Assembly: GCA_947379865.1 (NCBI GenBank)
Contig: CANCOY010000112.1
Span: 1 to 11,067, forward strand
Reading direction: 5' to 3'
Length of the DNA: 11,067 nt
DNA from: Acetobacteraceae bacterium
Lineage (GTDB): Bacteria; Pseudomonadota; Alphaproteobacteria; Zavarziniales; Zavarziniaceae
A program made the translations under genes and the position numbers. This document shows, piece by piece, positions 1 to 7,378 of this stretch. Positions within the stretch are counted from its first letter, which is position 1; every line of letters begins with the position of its first letter. The notes beneath the pieces were generated by a model. That model was not told the DNA's origin and ran no database searches. It was given only the letters and a program-made list of their open reading frames with translations.

Positions 1-975
1 GAGCGGACCCAGCGCATCCGCCTTGGCACCGGCGTGCTGAGTGTTCCCTATCACAATCCCCTCTGGATCGCCGACCGCCTGATCCTGCTGGATCACCTGA
101 CGCGGGGTCGCGTGATGCTGGGCGTTGGCCCCGGTGCGCTGCCGACCGATGCTGCGATGATCGGCCTTGACCCCACCCAGACGCGGCCCCTGCTGGAAGA
201 TGGCCTTGCCGTCCTCATGAAGCTGCTGACGTCAGAAGAGCCGGTCACATTCAAGAACGACCGCTGGACCCTGAACAATGCCCGCACCCAGCTGCGGCCT
301 TATTCCAACCCGATTTTTGATATTGCTGCGGCCGCTGTAGCCTCTCCCGCCGGGGCGCGGCTTACCGGGCGGCATGGCATTGGCATGCTCTCCTTTGGCG
401 CCACAACGGCCTCAGGCTTTGACGCCCTGGCGCATCACTGGAACATCGCCGAGGACGAGGCACGGGTGCATGGCAAGACCATCGACCGCGCCAAGTGGCG
501 GCTGGTGGGCATGGTTCATATTGCCGAGACCATGGAACAGGCCTATCGCGATGTGGAATATGGCATCGAGCAGTATTTCCACTACATGCAGAAGGTGGTT
601 GCGGTGCCGCAGTTCAATCTGCCCGGCAACAACGTCAAGGAAATGATCGACCTGGTGAACGACACCGGCCTTGGCGCCATCGGCACGCCAGAGATGTGCA
701 CTGCCCAGATCCACCGCCTGATGAAACAGTCCAATGGCGGCTTTGGCGCCTATCTGCTGATGGCGCACAACTGGGCCAACACGGCGGCAACCCACAAGAG
801 CTATGAACTGATCGCCCGCCATGTGATGCCCCACTTCCAGGGCCAGCATTTGCCGACTGTCGAGGCAACCGCCCGCGCGATCGAGGCCCGCCCCGGCCTT
901 TATGCCCGCCACGAACTGGCCGTCGAACAGATGCAGGCCCGCCACGACGCCGAGGTCGCTGCCCGCGTCGCCTGA
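1..975 (+). CDS. LLM-class flavin-dependent monooxygenase, C-terminal part (5' truncated by window edge)
   Basis: The frame is open from the first base, so the gene begins outside the window; 324 residues are visible against roughly 370 for the family. The visible N-terminal stretch (IRLGTGV, then PYHNPL, then LLDHLTRGR and LGVGPG) is typical of bacterial luciferase-like TIM-barrel monooxygenases, closest in pattern to the limonene 1,2-monooxygenase-like subgroup. These enzymes use reduced flavin supplied by a separate reductase and O2 to oxidise small organic substrates in the cytoplasm. The substrate cannot be read from the sequence. A GTG at 34 could be taken as a start, but it lies inside the conserved barrel and is not the true start. 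The stop at 973-975 is followed 32 bases later by the stop of a convergent gene. Class assignment is firm; the limonene link is only a resemblance. Confidence 0.88.
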   Translation, partial: ERTQRIRLGTGVLSVPYHNPLWIADRLILLDHLTRGRVMLGVGPGALPTDAAMIGLDPTQTRPLLEDGLAVLMKLLTSEEPVTFKNDRWTLNNARTQLRPYSNPIFDIAAAAVASPAGARLTGRHGIGMLSFGATTASGFDALAHHWNIAEDEARVHGKTIDRAKWRLVGMVHIAETMEQAYRDVEYGIEQYFHYMQKVVAVPQFNLPGNNVKEMIDLVNDTGLGAIGTPEMCTAQIHRLMKQSNGGFGAYLLMAHNWANTAATHKSYELIARHVMPHFQGQHLPTVEATARAIEARPGLYARHELAVEQMQARHDAEVAARVA

Positions 976-1007
976 GGCGCTAAACTGGGCGGGGACGGGA
1001 AGCCGCC
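976..1007. terminator. Weak hairpin between convergent genes
   Basis: The short gap between the convergent monooxygenase and DUF2786 genes holds a 5-bp inverted repeat, GGCGG (988-992) and CCGCC (1003-1007), with a 10-base loop. There is no T-run on either strand. It could help end transcription from both sides, but the stem is short for such GC-rich DNA and may be chance. Confidence 0.22.
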
Positions 1008-1724
1008 TTAATGCCCCTTGATGCCGGGGTTGAGGGGCAGGGCGGCGCCTGCCTCTCCACCAGCCTCATAGGCGGTGGGCGAGATGGTGCGTGCGCCGCG
1101 TCGGCTGGTGCGCAGGTTGAGGTTGAGGCGGTCCAGCTCTGCCTCAACCACCGAGGCCTTGAGCACCACAAGGTCGCGGCCGGTGCCCTGGTTCACCGCA
1201 TCCCGCTCGGCCTTCATGGTCACCAGCTTGTCGGCGATGGAGGTCACCATGCCGAGGGTGAAGGAGGCGTTCACCAGATGGCGGTCCTGGTGGCGGTATT
1301 TCTGATAAGCGGCTGACGTCTTGTAGCGGCCAAGCTCCGCGCGGACGGAGCCATCGATCAGTTCCGTCAGATAATGCGCCACCTCCACGTCCGCGTGCAG
1401 GCCGAAGAACACATAGCGGTTTTCACCCGCTTCATTCTTTTCACGCCAGACCCGGCAATCGCAGAAATGGGCAATGGCGCCGACACAGTCATCAAGAGGG
1501 ATGCGTTTCTTGCGAAAGGTCTCGAACGCGCGCTGCTCGCAGGCAGCTTCGCGCAGTTCGACGTCGCTGAGCGAAAGATCATGCCGGTCCAGCAGCTCGG
1601 CCACCTTGGCGGCGGCCAGCATGGCCTCGGCCTCTGTGCAGCCGTTCGCCATGGTCTTGGCACGCAGGCCCTGGATTCGGGTCTTGAGACGGTCGAGGGC
1701 TTCCGGGTCCTTGGTCTGGTTCAA
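1008..1724 (-). CDS. DUF2786 domain-containing protein
   Basis: A 238-residue soluble protein. Residues about 8-55 match the DUF2786 pattern: a helix with LKTRIQGLRAKT, then NGCTEAEAMLAAAKVAELLDRHDLSLSD. The remainder (about 60-215) resembles the C-terminal region usually found with this domain (FFGLHADVEVAHYLTELI, then a basic YQKYRHQDRHLVNASFTLG stretch and a charged helix). The molecular function of the family is unknown. The start is a TTG at 1724 that overlaps the dehydrogenase stop as TTGA; GGAG lies 10 bases upstream inside that gene. This indicates translational coupling at the end of the transporter operon. The next in-frame ATG (residue 25) would cut the DUF2786 helix, so TTG is preferred. 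Its presence in a transport operon is unexplained and could be simple read-through of an unrelated gene. Confidence 0.85.
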   Translation of the reverse strand: MNQTKDPEALDRLKTRIQGLRAKTMANGCTEAEAMLAAAKVAELLDRHDLSLSDVELREAACEQRAFETFRKKRIPLDDCVGAIAHFCDCRVWREKNEAGENRYVFFGLHADVEVAHYLTELIDGSVRAELGRYKTSAAYQKYRHQDRHLVNASFTLGMVTSIADKLVTMKAERDAVNQGTGRDLVVLKASVVEAELDRLNLNLRTSRRGARTISPTAYEAGGEAGAALPLNPGIKGH

Positions 1725-2479
1725 AGGGATTCCGCTCCATCAATGACAAGGGCATGCCCCGTCATGAAGGATGACCTGTCGGACGCAAGATAAACAATGG
1801 CCTCGCCAATTTCTTCTGGCGTGCCAAAACGACCCATGGGAATGGCAGTGTCAACATAGGCCTCAAGCGCCTTGCGCCCCCCCATCTGCTGCTCGAAGCC
1901 GGCGTTGAAGGGGGTGTCGACAAAGCCGGGGCACAGCGCATTGCAGCGCACGCCAAAGCGGGCGTAGTCCACCGCAATCTGCCGTGTCATGGCGATCACG
2001 GCGTGCTTGGTGGTGCAATAGCTGATCATCTCGCGGTCATATTGAACGCCGGAATTCGACGCCGTGATGATGATGGAGCCACGCCCTTGCGCCTTCATCA
2101 GGGGCATGGCGGCCCGCGCCGCAATGAAATGGGACCGCACGTTCAGGCGCCAGGCCGCGTCCATCTGCTCTGGGGTGGTCTCCTCCAGCGTACCGGGGAT
2201 CTGGATGCCGGCATGGGAGTGCAGAATGTCGAGGTGACCATGGCGCGCGGCAGCCTCCCCGATGGCATCGCCAAGGGCGGCGTCGTCAGCCACATCCAGG
2301 GCCATTGCCGAGGCCTTGCCACCCAGCGCCGTGATTTCCTCAGCCACCACCCTGGCGCGGTCGGCCGAAAGGTCGGTCACGACGACGTAGGCTCCCTCGC
2401 GGGCCATGGCCAAAGCGCCACAGCGGCCAATGCCAGAGCCACCCCCGGTCACCAGGGCCACACGGTTGGAGAGCAGCAT
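1721..2479 (-). CDS. Short-chain dehydrogenase/reductase (SDR), classical type
   Basis: A cytoplasmic Rossmann-fold oxidoreductase of 252 residues (256 from the upstream ATG). Visible motifs, numbered from the start at 2479: dinucleotide loop TGGGSGIG (11-18); Asp36 at the end of the second strand, which suggests NAD(H) over NADP(H); catalytic Asn113, Ser141, Tyr154 and Lys158 (YxxxK); and the PG motif after strand six. The usual NNAG motif is replaced by SHAG (88-91). An ATG at 2491 overlaps the permease stop as TGATG but has no ribosome site. The ATG at 2479 has GGAG (2486-2489) six bases upstream and is preferred. The gene is the fifth of the transporter operon, so it probably oxidises or reduces the imported compound or a product of it. 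The exact substrate is not readable; many classical SDRs are annotated as 3-oxoacyl-ACP reductase-like by default. Confidence 0.92.
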   Translation of the reverse strand: MLLSNRVALVTGGGSGIGRCGALAMAREGAYVVVTDLSADRARVVAEEITALGGKASAMALDVADDAALGDAIGEAAARHGHLDILHSHAGIQIPGTLEETTPEQMDAAWRLNVRSHFIAARAAMPLMKAQGRGSIIITASNSGVQYDREMISYCTTKHAVIAMTRQIAVDYARFGVRCNALCPGFVDTPFNAGFEQQMGGRKALEAYVDTAIPMGRFGTPEEIGEAIVYLASDRSSFMTGHALVIDGAESL

Positions 2480-2490
2480 GGATCGCTCCA

Positions 2491-3309
2491 TCAGGTGGTT
2501 GGGCGACGCCCGCGTTGCAGAATGAACTGGGCGATGACGAGCAGGCCAAGCGAGACGGCCAGAACCATGGTGCCAATGGCGTTGATTTCAGGCGTCACCC
2601 CGCGTCGGATCGACGAGAAGACATAGATGGGCAGGGTCGTCTTCGAACCCGCCACAAAGAAGGCGATGATGAAGTCGTCAAAGCTGAAGGTGAACGACAG
2701 CAGGAAACCCGCCAGCATGCCAGGAAAGATCTGGGGCAGGGTGACCTGCCGGAAGGTGCCCCAGGGTGTGGCACCCAGATCATCGCTTGCCTCGATCAGG
2801 CTGCGGTCCATGCCGGCGATGCGGGCACGGACAATGATGATCACCAGCGCAATGGCAAACAGGCCATGGGCCGCCACCAGCGAGCCATAGCCCATGGAGA
2901 GTTGCGGCGCCGCCTCGGCAAAGGGCCATAGTGCCACCAGCAGGGGGTTGAGCCAGCCAAACACCGTCACCAGGGCGATCAGGGTGGCAATGCCGATCAC
3001 GATGCCGGGAACCATCACCGCGATATAGATCAGCGCATCGATGATGGTGCGCAGCGGCCCCCGCACCGAGGGCAGGGCCAAGGCCGCCAGGGTGCCAAAG
3101 ATGGTGGCAAGTGTGGACGAGGTCGCGGCCACCACAGCGCTGGTGTGCAGGGCATCAACCACAAAGGGGTTGTTCAGGGCAATGCCATACCACTTGGTCG
3201 AAAACCCCTGAAGCTGGGCCGCATAGCGCCCCGCATTGAACGAGAACAGCGCAATGATCCCGATGGGGATGTAGAGGAAGAGATAGACCGCCAGGGCATA
3301 GAGACGCAT
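2491..3309 (-). CDS. ABC transporter permease, spermidine/putrescine type (PotC/PotI-like)
   Basis: A 272-residue inner-membrane permease with about six hydrophobic segments (roughly 5-24, 58-80, 90-118, 142-162, 198-220, 245-264). The cytoplasmic EAA loop that docks on the ATPase is at 173-201 (EASDDLG, then LP and PG). The stretch SFDDFIIAFFVAG and the later RRGVTPEINAIGT are characteristic of the PotC/PotI side of polyamine-type importers. The start ATG has GAGG about five bases upstream and lies seven bases after the stop of the partner permease. It forms the channel as a heterodimer with that partner. Family assignment is firm; the polyamine substrate is inferred from homology only. Confidence 0.93.
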   Translation of the reverse strand: MRLYALAVYLFLYIPIGIIALFSFNAGRYAAQLQGFSTKWYGIALNNPFVVDALHTSAVVAATSSTLATIFGTLAALALPSVRGPLRTIIDALIYIAVMVPGIVIGIATLIALVTVFGWLNPLLVALWPFAEAAPQLSMGYGSLVAAHGLFAIALVIIIVRARIAGMDRSLIEASDDLGATPWGTFRQVTLPQIFPGMLAGFLLSFTFSFDDFIIAFFVAGSKTTLPIYVFSSIRRGVTPEINAIGTMVLAVSLGLLVIAQFILQRGRRPTT

Positions 3310-3316
3310 TCCGCCC

Positions 3317-4168
3317 TCACATCAACGACAGGTCATCGCGGCCACCGGCCCAGCGGCTGGTGAGGCGCATATAGGCGGTTACCGTAACCAACATGATCAC
3401 CACCAGCGCCACCGCCACGGCCGAGCCAAAGGCCCAGTTCCGCGATTGCAGGAACAGGTCCACCAGGGCATTGCCGACAAAGAACACCTTGCCGCCCCCC
3501 AGAATGGCCGGGATCAGGAACTCCCCCATCAGCAGGATGAAGACCAGCATGCAGCCCGTGGCCACGCCCGGCATGGACAGGGGCAGGGTGACCTGCAGGA
3601 AGCTGCGCCAGGGCGGCGAGCCAAGATCAGCAGATGCCTCAAGCAGGCGCTTGTCCAGGCGCTCCAGCGAGACATAGATGGGGAAGACCATCAAAGGCAG
3701 ATAGCCATAGACAATGCCCGTCAGCACAGCAAAGGGCGTGTTGATCAGCTTGATATCGCCCAGGCCCATGGCACTGATCAGGGCGGGAATACCCTGCCCG
3801 CCCAAGATGAATATCCAGGCATAGCTGCGGATCAGGATGGACGTCCAGAACGGCACGATCACCAGGACCAGCAGCAGGGTGCGCCATTTCTCGCTCGCCC
3901 GCACCGCCAGGAAATAGGCCAGCGGATAGGCGATCAGCAGGCAGGCAAGGGTGCCAACAGGCGCCAACGTCAGCGTGTTCTGGAAGGCCGTCCAGCGCGC
4001 CGGCAGGTTGAAATAATTGTCGAGGACGAAGGCGGGGGAATAGCCACCGGCTTCCCCCCGCTCGCCAAAGCTGAACACCAGCACAACCACAAGGGGCAGC
4101 ACGAGCATGGTTACAAACCATGCCCCTGCCGGCAGCAGGAAAAGTGCCGTCCTGTGGCGTGCCTGCAT
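3317..4168 (-). CDS. ABC transporter permease, spermidine/putrescine type (PotB/PotH-like)
   Basis: A 283-residue inner-membrane permease. Hydrophobic segments lie near 8-32, 68-90, 98-122, 147-167, 203-222 and 249-267. The VPFWTSILIRSYAW stretch (105-118) is a hallmark of the PotB/PotH branch. The EAA loop is at 177-205 (EASADLG, then LP and PG). The short N-terminal cytoplasmic tail and long first periplasmic loop fit the family, as does the length. The start ATG follows the binding-protein stop by 14 bases, with AGGA eight bases upstream. It pairs with the downstream PotC-like permease. Confidence 0.93.
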   Translation of the reverse strand: MQARHRTALFLLPAGAWFVTMLVLPLVVVLVFSFGERGEAGGYSPAFVLDNYFNLPARWTAFQNTLTLAPVGTLACLLIAYPLAYFLAVRASEKWRTLLLVLVIVPFWTSILIRSYAWIFILGGQGIPALISAMGLGDIKLINTPFAVLTGIVYGYLPLMVFPIYVSLERLDKRLLEASADLGSPPWRSFLQVTLPLSMPGVATGCMLVFILLMGEFLIPAILGGGKVFFVGNALVDLFLQSRNWAFGSAVAVALVVIMLVTVTAYMRLTSRWAGGRDDLSLM

Positions 4169-4182
4169 CAGCCGGTCCTGCC

Positions 4183-5346
4183 TCAGGCTGACTTGAACCG
4201 CGCCATCAGTTCGGCACGGTGCGGATCGGTCAGGGTAACGGCGGCGCCGAACTCCAGTGCATTCAGCAGTTCTGCCGCCGGATGCAGGATGGGATCCTTG
4301 AGGATTTCCGGCGGCAGCAGGGCATCAACCCGCTTGTCGGCCACAGGCTGGCCGTGGAACAGGCATTCCTTGGCGTTGACCTTGGGATCAAGCAGGAAGT
4401 TGATCAGGGCATAGGCGGCCTTGGGGTTGGGCGCGCTCTTGGGGATGGCATAGAAATCGGACCAGATCTCGCCACCTTCCTTGCCCAGGACAAAATGGAT
4501 GTCGGGCAGGTCGCGGTTCAGCTGCTTGCCGTCGCCGGTCCAGCAGATGGTAAGCCACGCGTCGCCCGAGCGCATGCCCGGCTGATAGTCAGACGTGATG
4601 GCAAACAGATGCGGCTTGGCCTTCATCAGCAGCTTCTCGGCATCGGCCAGCTCCTTGGCATCGATCGAATTGAAGGAATAGCCGAAGTACTTCAGCGCAT
4701 TGCCGATGGTGGTCAGCTGGTAGTCATGGACCATGGTGCGGCCAGAGAATTCGGCCTGCGTCATGTCCCAGAATTCCTTCCAGGTGGTGGGCGAGGCCAG
4801 CTTGCCCAGCTTGGCGGTGTTCACGGCGAAGCCTGTGGTGCCCCAGTTCTTGGACACCGCATAGATCTTGCCATCCACCGTACCCGGGCCGGCAAAGCGG
4901 GTCTCGAAAGACGCAACGTCGTAATTGGCGATCTGCTTCATGTCGAGGGGAACGATCAGGTTCTCCTTCACATAGGTGCTGATCGTGTAGTTGGTGGGAA
5001 CAAACACGTCCCAGCCCGAGCCGCCGGCCTGAAGCTTGGCCAGCATCTCCTCGTTCGAGCCAAAGACGTTCATGTCAACGGCGGCGCCGGTCAGGGCCTT
5101 GAAGGCCTTGAAGTTCTCGGGGTCGTGATAGTTCGGCCAGGTGGCCAGCACCACACGGTCGCCAATGGATTCCGCCGCAGAGGCCGCCCGTGGGCGCAGG
5201 CCGGGCATGGCGGTGCCCAGCACGGCGGTTGCCACACCAAGGCCGGTGACGCCCAGGAAATGCCGGCGCGTGACCGAGCCTTTCCGGAAGCGCTCGAGTT
5301 CGGCCATGAATTTTTCGCGCGAGATGGTGTTGTTGCTGTCAGACAT
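4183..5346 (-). CDS. Polyamine-type ABC transporter substrate-binding protein with Tat signal (PotD/PotF-like)
   Basis: A 387-residue periplasmic binding protein (bacterial solute-binding family 1, PotD/PotF branch). Residues 24-32 (SVTRRHFLG) form a twin-arginine export motif with Arg27 and Arg28. It is followed by a hydrophobic stretch and a likely cleavage after Ala57 (ASA then AE). The signal has an unusually long, charged N-terminal region of about 23 residues. The mature part carries family patterns: VVLATWPNYHDPENF, SNEEMLAKL, WDVFVPTNYTI and a C-terminal PKAAYALINFLLDP. GGGAG (5353-5357) lies six bases before the ATG, the strongest ribosome site in the operon, in keeping with the need for excess binding protein. 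Export by Tat implies folding in the cytoplasm before secretion. The ligand is probably a polyamine or related cationic amine, but ligand-contact residues were not checked against a structure. Confidence 0.93.
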   Translation of the reverse strand: MSDSNNTISREKFMAELERFRKGSVTRRHFLGVTGLGVATAVLGTAMPGLRPRAASAAESIGDRVVLATWPNYHDPENFKAFKALTGAAVDMNVFGSNEEMLAKLQAGGSGWDVFVPTNYTISTYVKENLIVPLDMKQIANYDVASFETRFAGPGTVDGKIYAVSKNWGTTGFAVNTAKLGKLASPTTWKEFWDMTQAEFSGRTMVHDYQLTTIGNALKYFGYSFNSIDAKELADAEKLLMKAKPHLFAITSDYQPGMRSGDAWLTICWTGDGKQLNRDLPDIHFVLGKEGGEIWSDFYAIPKSAPNPKAAYALINFLLDPKVNAKECLFHGQPVADKRVDALLPPEILKDPILHPAAELLNALEFGAAVTLTDPHRAELMARFKSA

Positions 5347-5372
5347 TTTTGTCTCCCTGTTGGTTCAGCTGT

Positions 5373-6488
5373 TTATGCGTCTTCAGGCAGGATCAGCGCG
5401 GTTCCATCGCGCCAGATGGCAAAGGCGGGCTCGCCCGGCTCAAAGCTTCCCTCAGAAGCTTCGGCCTGGCGGGGAACAAGCACGAGGAACGCCCCCAGGT
5501 CGTCGTGCTGCACCAGATATTCCGTGTGCTCACCCAGAAAGATACGGTTGACCACGCGCACGGGCACGCAGGTGGTGCCATCAGCGGTGGTGGTGCCGTG
5601 GGCAAGGCTGATCTGTTCCGGCCTCAGGCTGGCACTGGCTGTCTGGCCTGGGGCAAGGCCGGGGGCGGCAGTGCCGATGATGCGCAGTCCACCTGCCACG
5701 GCCAGAGCCGTGCCTGTTGCCTCAACCCGGCTGACAGTGCCTGCAAAGAAATTCGATTTGCCCACGAAATCGGCCACATAGCGGCTGTTGGGGCGGTCAT
5801 AGAGTTCGCGGGGGCTGCCGATCTGGACAATGCGGCCGGCCCGCATGATGCAGATGCGGTCCGACATGGACAGCGCCTCTTCCTGATCATGGGTGACCAG
5901 GATGAAGGTGATGCCAAGGCTGCGCTGCAGGCTTTGCAATTCGATCTGCATGTCCCGGCGCAGCTTGCGGTCAAGGGCGGCCATGGGCTCGTCCAGCAGC
6001 AGGATCTTGGGCTGGTTGATGATGGCGCGCGCCAGCGCCACGCGCTGCTGCTGCCCGCCCGACATCTCCCAGATCCGCCGCCGGCCATAGCCGGGCAGAC
6101 GCACCGTCTCCAAGGCCTGCTCAACCGCCTGCGCCACCTCGGCAGCGGCCGGGCGTGGGCGTCGCTGGCGCAGGCCATAGGAAATGTTATCGGTTACATC
6201 AAGATGGGGGAACAGGGCATAGTGCTGGAACACCATGTTTACCGGGCGGCGGTGGGCGGGCAGGTCGTTGACCCGCTCACCGTCGATCAGCACATCGCCC
6301 GAGGTGGGGGCCTCAAAGCCCGCCAGCATGCGCAGCGCCGTCGTCTTGCCACAACCAGATGGCCCGAGGAATGAAAGAAATTCGCCCTTGCGAATGGATA
6401 GGTTCAGGTCGCGCGCGGCGCCGACCTCGCCAAACATCTTGGTGGTGGCGCGAAACTCTGCAATGGGGGGATCAGTGTCCGGCTGCAA
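5373..6488 (-). CDS. ABC transporter ATP-binding protein, spermidine/putrescine type (PotA-like)
   Basis: A 371-residue ATPase that powers the importer from the cytoplasmic face. Visible motifs: Walker A GPSGCGKTT (42-50), Q-loop Gln88, signature MSGGQQQR (142-149, Met in place of the usual Leu), Walker B ILLLDEP (162-168) and switch His200. After about residue 240 comes a TOBE-type regulatory domain with the ASLRPEQI motif typical of PotA/MalK-like subunits. Length is normal for the family. It is the first gene of the operon. The start is a TTG at 6488 with only a weak ribosome site (AGG about six bases upstream). No in-frame ATG lies upstream, and the next Met (18) would cut the first strand of the domain. 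Divergent from the LuxR-type gene, with about 98 bases between their starts. Confidence 0.93.
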   Translation of the reverse strand: MQPDTDPPIAEFRATTKMFGEVGAARDLNLSIRKGEFLSFLGPSGCGKTTALRMLAGFEAPTSGDVLIDGERVNDLPAHRRPVNMVFQHYALFPHLDVTDNISYGLRQRRPRPAAAEVAQAVEQALETVRLPGYGRRRIWEMSGGQQQRVALARAIINQPKILLLDEPMAALDRKLRRDMQIELQSLQRSLGITFILVTHDQEEALSMSDRICIMRAGRIVQIGSPRELYDRPNSRYVADFVGKSNFFAGTVSRVEATGTALAVAGGLRIIGTAAPGLAPGQTASASLRPEQISLAHGTTTADGTTCVPVRVVNRIFLGEHTEYLVQHDDLGAFLVLVPRQAEASEGSFEPGEPAFAIWRDGTALILPEDA

Positions 6489-6586
6489 GGGTCTGCCTAT
6501 GCTTGAGGTCAGACAAAAGCGTAGGAAGCGGCCGCTGTCTTGTATATATCACAAAATGCATATCTTGAGATGCGGAGGGCGGATCA
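6489..6586. promoter_or_regulatory. Divergent control region between transporter operon and LuxR-type gene
   Basis: This gap must hold the promoters of the operon (leftward) and the regulator (rightward). Its right half is AT-rich (6540-6567), unlike its surroundings. It contains an imperfect palindrome, GCAT-ATCT-TG-AGAT-GC (6558-6573), with a perfect ATCT/AGAT core at 6562-6571. Read leftward, TATACA (within 6541-6548) resembles a -10 box, but no convincing -35 is seen 16-18 bases away. ATACAAGACAG (leftward, 6545-6535) recurs upstream of the PhyH unit. The palindrome is a candidate operator for the divergent regulator. Confidence 0.5.
6574..6579 (+). promoter_or_regulatory. Strong ribosome binding site that places a CTG start
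   Basis: GGAGGG sits seven bases before an in-frame CTG at 6587. No ATG, GTG or TTG occurs in this frame between the upstream stop (6566-6568) and the GTG at 6671. The GTG itself has no ribosome site in front of it. This is the main argument for a CTG start of the LuxR-type gene. Confidence 0.55.
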
Positions 6587-7378
6587 CTGCTTAAGCCCAC
6601 TTTCCTCGACCGCCTTGGCGCCAGCATTGCCGCCATTGGCGAGGCGCAGTTTCCCGCCTGTCTGGCAGCGGTGCTGCGTGAGGTTGCCGCTTATGATTAC
6701 ACCGTGGTCTTTGGCTATCGGGGCGAGGTGCCGCCGCTGGACCTTTACGACGACTTCCCCGAGGGCAAGCGCAGCACGTTTGTGGCGGACTACCAGATAG
6801 GGCCCTATCTGCTCGACCCATTCTATCTGTCGGCCACCCGGCCTGTGGCTGCCGGGCTCTACCGCCTGCGGGATCTGGCGCCAGACCGCTTCTATCAGGG
6901 CGAATACTTTCGCACCTACTACAGCCGAACGGGCCTTGCCGAGGAAATCGGCTTTTTCACCGATGTGGGTGAGGGGGCCATGGTGGTGCTGTCGCTGATG
7001 CGGGCCGAACGGCCCTTTGCCACAAAGGAGTTCCGCGCCCTCGACACACTGTCGCCGGTGGTCCAGTCCTGTGTGCGGCGGCATTGGGCCGATCTGGCAA
7101 GCCGCTTTTCGCCCCTGCCGGCAACGGCTGCCGGCAGCCTCATGGACCTGCGCATTGCCGAATCGTTCCAGAGGTTTGGCGCGGGCGTGCTGACGGCACG
7201 CGAACGCCAGGTGGTGGAATACACCCTGAAAGGCTATTCAGCCGAGGCGGCGGGGCAGGCCCTGGGCATTTCCCCTGGCACCGTGCGCATCCACCGCCGC
7301 AACATCTATACCAAGCTGCGCATCAGTTCCCAGGGGGAACTGTTCTCCCGGTTTATCGGCACCCTGGGCCAGGGGTAG
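6587..7378 (+). CDS. LuxR-family transcriptional regulator (C-terminal LuxR HTH)
   Basis: A cytoplasmic DNA-binding regulator, 263 residues from the proposed CTG start (235 from the GTG at 6671). The C-terminal region, residues about 202-257 in CTG numbering, is a LuxR/GerE-type helix-turn-helix: LTARERQVVEYTLKGYSAEA, then GISPGTVRIHRRNIYTKL. The N-terminal 190 residues look like a GAF/PAS-like sensor typical of stand-alone LuxR regulators. No acyl-homoserine-lactone pattern or receiver domain is evident, so the signal is unknown. Codons between the CTG and the GTG encode FLDRLGASIAAIGEAQFPA, which looks like the normal first helix of such proteins and supports the longer form. It is divergent from the transporter operon and is the likely regulator of it. 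The last codons and stop lie in a 15-bp tandem repeat. Confidence 0.88.
   Translation: MLKPTFLDRLGASIAAIGEAQFPACLAAVLREVAAYDYTVVFGYRGEVPPLDLYDDFPEGKRSTFVADYQIGPYLLDPFYLSATRPVAAGLYRLRDLAPDRFYQGEYFRTYYSRTGLAEEIGFFTDVGEGAMVVLSLMRAERPFATKEFRALDTLSPVVQSCVRRHWADLASRFSPLPATAAGSLMDLRIAESFQRFGAGVLTARERQVVEYTLKGYSAEAAGQALGISPGTVRIHRRNIYTKLRISSQGELFSRFIGTLGQG

Noticed and set aside
34..36. GTG as start of the flavin monooxygenase
   Set aside because: The frame is open from base 1 and the residues before it (RIRLGTG) belong to the conserved barrel, so the gene is cut by the window edge.
3446..4414. 322-codon open frame on the plus strand
   Set aside because: Antisense to the PotB-like permease and the end of the binding protein; low-complexity Gln/Arg/His composition.
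4219..5781. 520-codon open frame on the plus strand
   Set aside because: It lies antisense to the binding-protein and ATPase genes. Its Gln-, His- and Arg-rich composition is that of a shadow frame in GC-rich DNA.
5349..6374. 341-codon open frame on the plus strand
   Set aside because: Antisense to the ATPase gene, whose Walker A, signature and Walker B motifs are intact; no recognisable domain.
6540..6800. Plus-strand frame from the ATG at 6540 as the regulator's start
   Set aside because: It is in a different frame from the LuxR HTH and encodes no known domain; it would need a frameshift to join.
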